The notes below the pieces were generated by a model, which worked only from the letters and a program-made list of their open reading frames with translations, ran no database searches and was not told where the DNA came from. A program made the position numbers and the translations under genes. Source: an uncultured Lachnospiraceae bacterium (GTDB taxonomy: Bacteria; Bacillota; Clostridia; Lachnospirales; Lachnospiraceae). Taken from it: a stretch of DNA of 12,881 bases. Of the stretch, positions 6,286 through 11,277 are shown in pieces (within the stretch, counting starts at the first letter, position 1; every line of letters begins with the position of its first letter). The stretch is taken from the NCBI GenBank assembly GCA_937965795.1, contig CALCMD010000095.1:1-12881 (forward strand), read 5' to 3'.

Positions 6286-7059
6286 ATGAAGGCAGCGCTG
6301 GCCCAGACGAATATTTTATGGGAAGATAAAGAAGAAAATCTGCTTCGGGCAAAAAAATGGCTGCGGGAGGCGAAAAAGCAGGAGGCGCAGCTTCTTTGTT
6401 TTCCGGAGATGAGCTTTACGGGGTTTTCCATGCAAACAGAGAAAACTGCGGAGTCAGAGGGCGGGACCGTCCGGCTGATGCAGAAAATGGCGCAGGAATA
6501 CAGGATTGCCATAGGCTTTGGATGGGTGGAAAAGACAGAAGGAAAAGCTCGGAATCATTATACGGTGGCAGATGAAGCGGGAATCCTGAGCGACTATGTG
6601 AAGGTTCATCCATTCAGCTATTCGGGGGAAAACAGGTATTTCGCGGCGGGAGAAGCGTTATCCGTGTTTCAGATGGGAGGGCTTCGCATTGGAACCCTGC
6701 TCTGCTATGACCTTCGTTTTCCGGAGCCGTTTCAGATACTGGCAAAAACGTGTGATCTCATTATCGTGGCTGCGAACTGGCCGGAGGGGAGACGGGAACA
6801 TTGGAAATGTCTTTTACAGGCGAGAGCCATTGAGTGCCAGGTATATCTGGCAGGGGTGAATTGCTGCGGACGTCAGAAAGGGCTTCCCTATGCGGGGGAT
6901 AGTTGTATCTTTGCGCCGGACGGGAAAAGGATCGCAGGATTTCTGGAGGGAGAAGGACTTCTGACAGCCAGGATTCGGGAAGATACGAAAGAATATCGAA
7001 AGGAGTTTCCGGTGCGTGCAGACCGAAGATGGGAATTGTACCGGAGATGGTACGAATAA
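6286..7059 (+). CDS. Carbon-nitrogen hydrolase (nitrilase superfamily, omega-amidase-like)
   Basis: 257 residues when started at ATG 6286, which has AGGGGAAAGGA ahead of it. An upstream in-frame ATG at 6244 would add 14 residues overlapping the previous gene and lacks a good ribosome binding site. The catalytic triad of the superfamily is visible: Glu41 (FPEMSFTGF), Lys106 (YVKVHPF) and Cys140 (LLCYDLRFPE). The second glutamate region and the ARAIECQVY segment are also typical. The overall pattern resembles small cytosolic amidases of the Nit2/YafV type, which hydrolyse alpha-keto acid omega-amides. The exact substrate cannot be assigned. It is second in a two-gene unit with the nucleoid-associated protein, a pairing that does not itself point to a substrate. 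Confidence 0.88.
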   Translation: MKAALAQTNILWEDKEENLLRAKKWLREAKKQEAQLLCFPEMSFTGFSMQTEKTAESEGGTVRLMQKMAQEYRIAIGFGWVEKTEGKARNHYTVADEAGILSDYVKVHPFSYSGENRYFAAGEALSVFQMGGLRIGTLLCYDLRFPEPFQILAKTCDLIIVAANWPEGRREHWKCLLQARAIECQVYLAGVNCCGRQKGLPYAGDSCIFAPDGKRIAGFLEGEGLLTARIREDTKEYRKEFPVRADRRWELYRRWYE

Positions 7060-7146
7060 GATTAAGAAAATCTTCAGTTCCTGTTTACAACATATTTACA
7101 CACCTTTGTTTATTTTAGCGTGGGGTAGATTTTATACTTAATCTTA
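7057..7146 (+). repeat. 10-bp inverted repeat spanning the amidase stop and a -10 box
   Basis: TAAGATTAAG (7057-7066, including the stop codon of the amidase) is the exact reverse complement of CTTAATCTTA (7137-7146). The left arm can also pair locally: AAGATT 7058-7063 with AATCTT 7069-7074. The right arm overlaps a TATACT (7133-7138) that may be the -10 of the Mur ligase gene; its -35 (TTTATT, 7109-7114) is weak. Confidence 0.4.
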
Positions 7147-7154
7147 GAAAGAGG

Positions 7155-7288
7155 GTAACTATTCAGAACAGGTCGAAGCACTTGCTGATGGGGCCGTGAA
7201 AACATGATTCAAGAGTGCAAAAATCCCATCGTCGAAGACGATTTTCATGGATTTTTGCATCGGAACTGTGAAGGTATTGAATAGTTAC
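7155..7288. repeat. 134-base palindromic element with perfect 11-bp inverted ends (MITE-like)
   Basis: The ends GTAACTATTCA (7155-7165) and TGAATAGTTAC (7278-7288) are exact reverse complements. Inside, ACAG (7168-7171) can pair with CTGT (7266-7269). A second strong hairpin is formed by TGCAAAAATCC (7216-7226) with GGATTTTTGCA (7249-7259), capped by ATCGTC-GAA-GACGAT (7228-7242). The flanks are GAAAGAGG (7147-7154) and GAAAAAGG (7289-7296), alike at 7 of 8 bases, possibly a decayed target duplication. No protein is encoded. This fits a small non-autonomous mobile repeat, or a structured leader RNA of the Mur ligase gene. Confidence 0.55.
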
Positions 7289-7296
7289 GAAAAAGG

Positions 7297-7341
7297 ATGA
7301 AACTTTTCAGGGAGAATCCGACTCTAATAGATAAAGGGTAA
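7297..7341 (+). CDS. Fourteen-codon mini-ORF ahead of the Mur ligase gene
   Basis: ATG 7297 reads MKLFRENPTLIDKG and stops at TAA 7339-7341, just before the AGGGGG of the next gene. The AAAAAGG directly before the ATG is too close for a good ribosome binding site, so a chance frame is at least as likely as a leader peptide. Confidence 0.15.
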   Translation: MKLFRENPTLIDKG

Positions 7342-7355
7342 TCAGGGGGATGAAG

Positions 7356-8894
7356 ATGAAGCATATAAAACAATATTTGAATTTGCTAATGGAAGAAGGA
7401 TTGGTGCTGTCTTATTGCCTGTATGAAAAAGAAAATGAAAAAGTATGTCATATGACCTATGATTCAAAAGAGGCAGAAGCAGGCAGCATGTTTTTGTGCA
7501 AGGGGGCGGGATTTAAGAAAGAATATCTGATGGAGGCACTGCAAAGGGGAGCAGCAGTGTATGTAAGCGAAGAATATTACGAGACAGAGGGAGAAGTTCC
7601 GTATATTCTGGTGAAAAGCATGAGAAAGGCAATGCCTGTGCTGGCGAAGGCATTTTACAGAGAAGCGGATGAGAAGCTTTTTCTCACAGGTGTGACCGGG
7701 ACGAAGGGAAAGACCACAACAGTCTACTATATTCGGGCCATCCTCGATGAATATCTGAAGGACAGGCGGGAAAAGGCTTCCGGACTGATCTCCACGATTG
7801 AGACCTGCGACGGCGTATCATGCGAAGAGTCCAGGCTTACGACTCCGGAATCGATGGAGCTTTTCCGGTATTTCCGGAATGCGGTGGACTCCGGAATGCG
7901 GTATATGACGATGGAGGTTTCCAGTCAGGCGCTAAAATATCATCGGGTAAGAAAGATCAAATTTGATGTGGGAGTATTTTTAAATATTTCGGAGGATCAT
8001 ATCAGTCCGGCGGAGCATGAGAACTTTGAGGATTATTTCAGCTCGAAGCTTTCTCTTTTTAAACAGACGAAAACAGCCTGTGTCAATCTGGACGCAGATC
8101 ATGCAAAAAGGATTCTGGCCGCAGCCAGGATGTCGGAAAAAGTGATTACCTTCGGAACAAAAGGAAATCCCGATATTCTCGGAAGTAATATCCATATGAA
8201 AAATGGAGCGCTGAATTTTGATGTGACATGTAAAGATTTTAAAGAGCATTTTACACTTGCTATGCACGGAATTTTCAATGTGGAAAATGCGCTTGCAGCT
8301 ATAGCGGCAGCGTGGGCGATGGGAATTCCGGTCAAATATATGACGGCGGCTCTGAAAAAGACACGGGTTTGCGGAAGAATGGAGGAGTACACGAGCGCAG
8401 ATGGACGCTTGCAGGTCGTCGTGGATTTTGCGCACAACCGCTTGAGCTTTGAGAAACTTTTTGAGTCTGTGCTGATGGAATATCCGGGTCACCGGATCGT
8501 TACGATTTTTGGGTGTCCGGGAGGGAAGGCATATAACAGGAGAAGGGATTTGGGATTGATCGCCGGATTGTTTTCCGAGAAGGTTTATTTAGCGGCGGAC
8601 GATCCCGGCATAGAGTCGCCGGAGGACATTGCAAAGGAAATCGGGGAATACCTTGAGGTGGTGGGATGTCCTTATGAGTACATAGAGGATCGGGGACAGG
8701 CGATCCAGCATGCCATCCGAAGTGTGGAAGAGAAAACGGTGCTGCTGGTGCTTGGAAAAGGAAATGAAACCCATCAGAAATATGGACGGGTTTCCTACAA
8801 GTTTCCTTCGGATGGCGAGTTTGTCAAAATTGGAATCCGGGAATATGACAGAAGAAACCGGACATGTCCGAATCTGGCACAGGCGGTGGTATAG
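7356..8894 (+). CDS. MurE-like Mur ligase (UDP-MurNAc-tripeptide synthetase family)
   Basis: Start: the AGGGGG at 7344-7349 is 6 bases before ATG 7356 but touches ATG 7350, so 7356 is preferred (512 residues). The three Mur ligase domains are visible. The N-terminal UDP-substrate domain contains the SKEAEAGSMFLCKG segment. The central ATPase has the P-loop GTGTKGKTTT-type sequence (GTKGKTT near 115-121), a METSS-like MEVSSQA, and HISPAEHENFEDYFSSK, with the lysine that is carbamylated in this family. The C-terminal domain contains GRMEEY and GKGNETHQKYG. MurE adds the third amino acid of the peptidoglycan stem. Two departures from classical MurE are VVVDFAHNRLSF in place of VVVDYAHTPDSL, and DDPGIESP where DAP-adding enzymes have DNPR. 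It may therefore be a Lys-type enzyme or a paralogous Mur ligase. The added amino acid is unresolved. Confidence 0.85.
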   Translation: MKHIKQYLNLLMEEGLVLSYCLYEKENEKVCHMTYDSKEAEAGSMFLCKGAGFKKEYLMEALQRGAAVYVSEEYYETEGEVPYILVKSMRKAMPVLAKAFYREADEKLFLTGVTGTKGKTTTVYYIRAILDEYLKDRREKASGLISTIETCDGVSCEESRLTTPESMELFRYFRNAVDSGMRYMTMEVSSQALKYHRVRKIKFDVGVFLNISEDHISPAEHENFEDYFSSKLSLFKQTKTACVNLDADHAKRILAAARMSEKVITFGTKGNPDILGSNIHMKNGALNFDVTCKDFKEHFTLAMHGIFNVENALAAIAAAWAMGIPVKYMTAALKKTRVCGRMEEYTSADGRLQVVVDFAHNRLSFEKLFESVLMEYPGHRIVTIFGCPGGKAYNRRRDLGLIAGLFSEKVYLAADDPGIESPEDIAKEIGEYLEVVGCPYEYIEDRGQAIQHAIRSVEEKTVLLVLGKGNETHQKYGRVSYKFPSDGEFVKIGIREYDRRNRTCPNLAQAVV

Positions 8895-8959
8895 CGCTGT
8901 ATTTATGAGCTGGAGCTTTATATGCCGTAAGGTGGGACAGGCGGACTGGAAAGGGCAGA

Positions 8960-8997
8960 GGAACCTGTTGAAGAAAAGGGGGAACCTGTGGTAGTAT
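8960..8997 (+). promoter_or_regulatory. Promoter of maf with two direct repeats
   Basis: TTGAAG (8968-8973), 18-base spacer, TAGTAT (8992-8997) with a TGn extension (8989-8991). GGAACCTGT occurs twice, at 8960-8968 and 8981-8989. The two copies are exactly 21 bases apart, two helical turns, and overlap the -35 and the spacer. This is a possible regulator binding site, though the repeats could also be chance. Confidence 0.4.
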
Positions 8998-9029
8998 GGT
9001 AGACAGAGAACAGATACGGAGGAGAGAAC

Positions 9030-9605
9030 ATGAAGGATATCATACTGGCTTCTGCATCGCCGAGGCGCAGGGAACTTTTAACGCAGGCGGGATTTGTTTT
9101 TACCGTAAAGGTCAGTGATGCAGAGGAAATCATCACAGAGAAGGAACCGGATAAGATCGTCAGGGAGCTGGCTTTTTTAAAGGCGAAGGCGGTGGCGGCA
9201 TCGGAAGAGGACGCGCTGGTAATCGGCGCGGATACGATTGTGGCGGCAGAAGGGAAGGTTCTTGGAAAGCCCCACAGCAGAGAAGAGGCGTTTTCCATGT
9301 TGTCTATGCTACAGGGAAAGACCCATCAGGTGTATACGGGTGTGGCGCTGTTTACAAAGAAAGCGGAAAAGGAGACGCAGAAGGTTTTCGCAGAGAAAAC
9401 GGAGGTCACGTTTTACCCCATGACAGAAAAAGAAATCTGGGATTACATTGATACGGGAGAACCGATGGATAAAGCTGGAGCGTATGGAATTCAGGGGCGT
9501 GCCGCAGTCTATGTTGAAAAAATCTGCGGGGATTATAATAACGTGGTGGGGCTGCCCGTCGCGAGGCTGTATCAGGAATTGAAGCGAAACCAGGATTTGT
9601 ATTAA
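9030..9605 (+). CDS. maf: Maf-family nucleoside triphosphate pyrophosphatase
   Basis: 191 residues, the normal length. The family hydrolyses dTTP/UTP or modified nucleotides to the monophosphates, and in Bacillus it affects septum formation. The N-terminal signature LASASPRRRELL (residues 6-17), GADTIV with the metal-binding Asp68, GKPHSREEAFSML (79-91) and the late GAYGIQGRAA loop are all present. Start: ATG preceded by GGAGGAGAG, 5-6 bases away. It follows the Mur ligase gene by 135 bases. The likely promoter at 8968-8997 suggests it is transcribed at least partly on its own. A terminator-like structure follows at about 9612. Confidence 0.95.
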   Translation: MKDIILASASPRRRELLTQAGFVFTVKVSDAEEIITEKEPDKIVRELAFLKAKAVAASEEDALVIGADTIVAAEGKVLGKPHSREEAFSMLSMLQGKTHQVYTGVALFTKKAEKETQKVFAEKTEVTFYPMTEKEIWDYIDTGEPMDKAGAYGIQGRAAVYVEKICGDYNNVVGLPVARLYQELKRNQDLY

Positions 9606-9611
9606 AATTTA

Positions 9612-9649
9612 AAGCAGATGAAGAAATTCTTTGTCTGTTTTATTTTTTT
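9612..9649 (+). terminator. Terminator-like region after maf
   Basis: CAGA-TG-AAGAA pairs imperfectly with TTCTT-TG-TCTG (within 9614-9635), followed by TTTTATTTTTTT. The stem is interrupted, but the long T-run supports a terminator. The same bases overlap the small hydrophobic frame at 9618. Confidence 0.45.
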
Positions 9650-9698
9650 GCCTTGTTTTTTCGGTTTCGTCGCCTGGTATTTTCGGCGCGGCGGATGA
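9618..9698 (+). CDS. Possible 26-residue hydrophobic membrane peptide
   Basis: ATG 9618 opens a frame starting MKKFFVCFIFLPCFFGF, with a basic N-terminus, about 18 hydrophobic residues and an RRGG end before TGA 9696-9698. That is the layout of a single-pass small membrane protein. Against it, there is only a weak AAAGCAG ahead of the ATG, and the hydrophobicity comes largely from a T-rich stretch that may be the maf terminator. No family is recognised. Confidence 0.25.
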   Translation: MKKFFVCFIFLPCFFGFVAWYFRRGG

Positions 9699-9775
9699 TA
9701 TTCGGATGGTTACGGCTCACAGACACATGAGAACGATCAGACAGAAAGATCCGCAGGCTTCAGTAGCATTTTTTT

Positions 9776-9794
9776 CTCTACATATGATATAGAG
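9776..9794 (+). promoter_or_regulatory. Palindrome with sporulation-type -10 sequence
   Basis: CTCTA (9776-9780) and TAGAG (9790-9794) flank CATATGATA (9781-9789). The central sequence fits the sigma-K -10 pattern CATAnnnTA and 6 of 8 positions of the sigma-E -10, but no convincing -35 is visible. The alternative is a sigma-A -10 (TATGAT). It lies 32 bases before the small cysteine-rich gene. Confidence 0.3.
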
Positions 9795-9820
9795 GAAAAA
9801 CAAGAAAAGGAGTGTGCAAT

Positions 9821-10129
9821 ATGAGGATGCCGGTCATTCAATGCACGAACATTGATAAATGTTGTGCAAGCGCGTCCCTTGTGCAATCGATTGCACTTGA
9901 GGAGACGGCGATTTTCCACATCCTCAATGCGGAGGGAGAGAAGATTCAGAAGGCTCTTGCCAAGTGCGACTGTGATATAAAGGAGCTTCTCGAAGTGAAC
10001 AAATCCGTGGAGAGCATGGTGGAAAAAATTACGTCTTTGGAAGTGGCGCTGAAAGCAAAACTGGATTTAGTGATTCCCATTTTGGATGAATGCGGCCGAA
10101 AACCGCCGAAACCGGAATGTGATGCGTAG
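9821..10129 (+). CDS. Small cysteine-rich protein, possibly spore-associated
   Basis: 102 residues from ATG 9821, chosen because AAAAGGAG (9805-9812) is 8 bases upstream; a GTG at 9812 overlaps that site and is unlikely. It has seven cysteines (8, 14, 15, 49, 51, 91, 100). The middle is helical, with SIALEETAIFHILNAEGEKI (residues 23-42) followed by a LLEVNKSVESMVEKITSLE amphipathic stretch. I know this helical pattern only as a feature of small Firmicute proteins of unknown or spore-related role, so the family is not named. There is no signal peptide. The next gene, 85 bases on, is the sporulation regulator SpoIIID. Cysteine-rich small proteins are common in spore coats, so a coat or mother-cell role is an inference from context. 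Confidence 0.7.
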   Translation: MRMPVIQCTNIDKCCASASLVQSIALEETAIFHILNAEGEKIQKALAKCDCDIKELLEVNKSVESMVEKITSLEVALKAKLDLVIPILDECGRKPPKPECDA

Positions 10130-10142
10130 GGCTTAGGCCCTA
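10127..10142 (+). other. Hairpin over the stop codon of the cysteine-rich gene
   Basis: TAGGGC (10127-10132) and GCCCTA (10137-10142) form a perfect 6-bp stem with a TTAG loop. It has no T-run, so it is not a classical terminator. It may stabilise the transcript end. Confidence 0.35.
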
Positions 10143-10156
10143 CCTACATATCGCCT

Positions 10157-10185
10157 GCATAGCTTTCGGACGGGGCGCATACACT
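10157..10185 (+). promoter_or_regulatory. Sigma-E (mother-cell) promoter of spoIIID
   Basis: GCATAGC (10157-10163), 14-base spacer, CATACACT (10178-10185). The -10 is a perfect match to the Bacillus sigma-E consensus CATACAHT. The -35 matches 5 of 7 positions of KMATATT, and the 14-base spacing is the expected one. spoIIID of B. subtilis is known to be transcribed by sigma-E, which makes this assignment coherent. Confidence 0.75.
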
Positions 10186-10214
10186 GTAAAAACATCGTCT
10201 TTGGAGAATTTTCC

Positions 10215-10469
10215 TTGAAAGATTATATTGAAGAACGTGCAATGGAAATTGCAAATTATATTGTTGAACAGAATGCGACCGTTAGACAGGCGGCGAAAAA
10301 GTTTGGGGTGAGTAAGAGTACGGTACATAAGGATGTAACAGATCGTCTTGTGCAGATTAATTCGGATCTGGCGGCAAAAGCCAGACGGGTTTTGGAGGTG
10401 AATAAGCAGGAGCGCCATATTCGGGGAGGAATGGCGACAAAGGAGAAGTATCTGCATAAAAAGGGATGA
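10215..10469 (+). CDS. spoIIID: Sporulation transcriptional regulator SpoIIID
   Basis: 84 residues, near the family's 80-95. This is the mother-cell DNA-binding protein that modulates sigma-E-dependent genes and prepares for sigma-K. The N-terminus MKDYIEERA aligns directly with the B. subtilis start MHDYIKERT, so the TTG at 10215 is the start. It is supported by GGAG 8 bases upstream, and there is no ATG in a suitable place. The helix-turn-helix lies at about residues 22-45 (VRQAAKKFGVSKSTVHKDV). The conserved basic C-terminal segment is RHIRGGMATKEKY. Sigma-E promoter at 10157-10185. Its neighbours are not the murAA/spoIIQ genes common next to it in Bacillus. Confidence 0.95.
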   Translation: MKDYIEERAMEIANYIVEQNATVRQAAKKFGVSKSTVHKDVTDRLVQINSDLAAKARRVLEVNKQERHIRGGMATKEKYLHKKG

Positions 10470-10499
10470 TTGCCATACGGCTGGCAGATATGATATACT
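10470..10499 (+). promoter_or_regulatory. Sigma-A promoter of the DNA glycosylase gene
   Basis: TTGCCA (10470-10475), 18-base spacer, TGA-TATACT (10491-10499). The -35 matches 5 of 6 bases, and the -10 is extended and matches 5 of 6. TGCCA (10471-10475) and TGGCA (10482-10486) form a short inverted repeat over the -35, possibly an operator. It starts directly after the spoIIID stop. Confidence 0.7.
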
Positions 10500-10532
10500 G
10501 ATTCTGATAAAAGAGCAGGGGAGGAACAGCAG

Positions 10533-11030
10533 ATGGGAGAATATCAGACACTTTCTCACAGCTTTTTGCCGGTTTTTGATGAAAATTCAAAAATTTTAAT
10601 TCTTGGAACTTTCCCGTCGGTGAAGTCCAGGGAAAATGATTTTTATTATGGGCATCCGCAGAATCGTTTCTGGAGGATACTGGCAGGGCTGATGAGTTGT
10701 CCCGTTCCTGAAACAGTGGAGGAGAAGAAAAAATTTCTTCTGGAAAAACGCATTGCCATCTGGGATGTAATCGCACAGTGCGATATTATTGGCTCCAGTG
10801 ACAGTTCCATCCGAAATGTGGTGCCGGCAGATCTGTCTGTGATATTGAAACGGGCGTCCATCAGTAGGATTTATGGGAATGGAGGAAAAGCCTGTGAGCT
10901 GTATCAGAAATATTGTTATCATCAGACAGGAAGAGAAATTGTAAAACTGCCTTCGAGCAGTCCGGCAAATGCCGCATGGCAGATGGAACGGCTTTTGGAT
11001 GCCTGGGGCGTGATAAAAAAGGAATTATAA
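10533..11030 (+). CDS. Hypoxanthine/deoxyinosine DNA glycosylase (UDG superfamily, family 6 type)
   Basis: 165 residues, normal for this compact family. It removes deaminated adenine (hypoxanthine) from DNA and so starts base excision repair. It shows the motif GTFPSVKSR (25-33) followed by FYYGHPQNRFW (37-47), and near the C-terminus LPSSSPANA (139-147), the counterpart of the UDG-superfamily second motif. Start: ATG after GGGGAGGA. It has its own promoter (10470-10499), so although it follows spoIIID by 63 bases it is probably expressed in growing cells. A strong terminator lies immediately after the stop. The product of its action (an abasic site) is a substrate of the endonuclease IV encoded at 4043. 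Confidence 0.85.
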   Translation: MGEYQTLSHSFLPVFDENSKILILGTFPSVKSRENDFYYGHPQNRFWRILAGLMSCPVPETVEEKKKFLLEKRIAIWDVIAQCDIIGSSDSSIRNVVPADLSVILKRASISRIYGNGGKACELYQKYCYHQTGREIVKLPSSSPANAAWQMERLLDAWGVIKKEL

Positions 11031-11075
11031 ATAGCATTTTCCATTGGGGTATACCGGGGAAAATGTTATTTTTTT
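11031..11075 (+). terminator. Terminator of the DNA glycosylase gene
   Basis: ATAGCATTTTCC (11031-11042) pairs with GGAAAATGTTAT (11058-11069) over 12 positions with one G-T wobble, followed by a seven-base T-run. The loop contains the palindrome GGTATACC. Confidence 0.92.
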
Positions 11076-11118
11076 AAAGTTTCCGGATGGAGAGGCGGGA
11101 GAAGATGGAGAAAGTAAC

Positions 11119-11147
11119 TTGTCAATAGGAAAGAATTCCTTTATAAT
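11119..11147 (+). promoter_or_regulatory. Sigma-A promoter of guaA with palindromic spacer
   Basis: TTGTCA (11119-11124), 17-base spacer, TATAAT (11142-11147): near-consensus. The spacer contains AGGAA-AGAA-TTCCT (11127-11140), a perfect inverted repeat lying exactly between the two boxes, a position suited to a repressor. Confidence 0.85.
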
Positions 11148-11153
11148 AAGCTG

Positions 11154-11277
11154 TACGGCAGGTTGGCTATGCGGAATTCTTCGGCCTATTGGGGCGAAGC
11201 AGCGGTCTGTCTATCTGCGAAATGTGATTTGTGGGAAAAACATAAATGTATTTTGAGAGAAAACAGGAGGAAAGACT
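11154..11277 (+). promoter_or_regulatory. Unassigned 5' leader of guaA, about 120 bases
   Basis: From the predicted start near 11154 to the TTG of guaA. It holds a hairpin CTTCG...CGAAG (within about 11184-11205) and possible closing pairs, GGCAG with CTGTC, that would enclose it. I looked for the conserved core of the purine (guanine) riboswitch and for a T-box sequence and did not see either. It may be a plain leader or a different regulatory RNA. Confidence 0.35.

Noticed and set aside
5913..6512. Long minus-strand frame opposite the nucleoid-associated protein and amidase genes
   Set aside because: No recognisable domain, no ribosome binding site, and both plus-strand genes in this place are convincing. 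The same applies to the other long antisense frames opposite the Mur ligase (7980-8492), guaA (11686-12321) and the secreted protein (1787-2362).
8895..9002. In-frame continuation after the Mur ligase stop with protein-like composition (YELELYMP, then a Glu/Pro/Val-rich stretch)
   Set aside because: It is interrupted by two further stops within 108 bases and matches no known Mur ligase C-terminus. It could be a remnant but the evidence is too thin.
11044..11256. 70-codon plus-strand frame between the glycosylase and guaA
   Set aside because: It starts inside the terminator loop, has no ribosome binding site, and overlaps the guaA promoter and leader.
11154..11277. Purine riboswitch or T-box before guaA
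   Set aside because: The conserved core sequences of these elements are not present in the leader.
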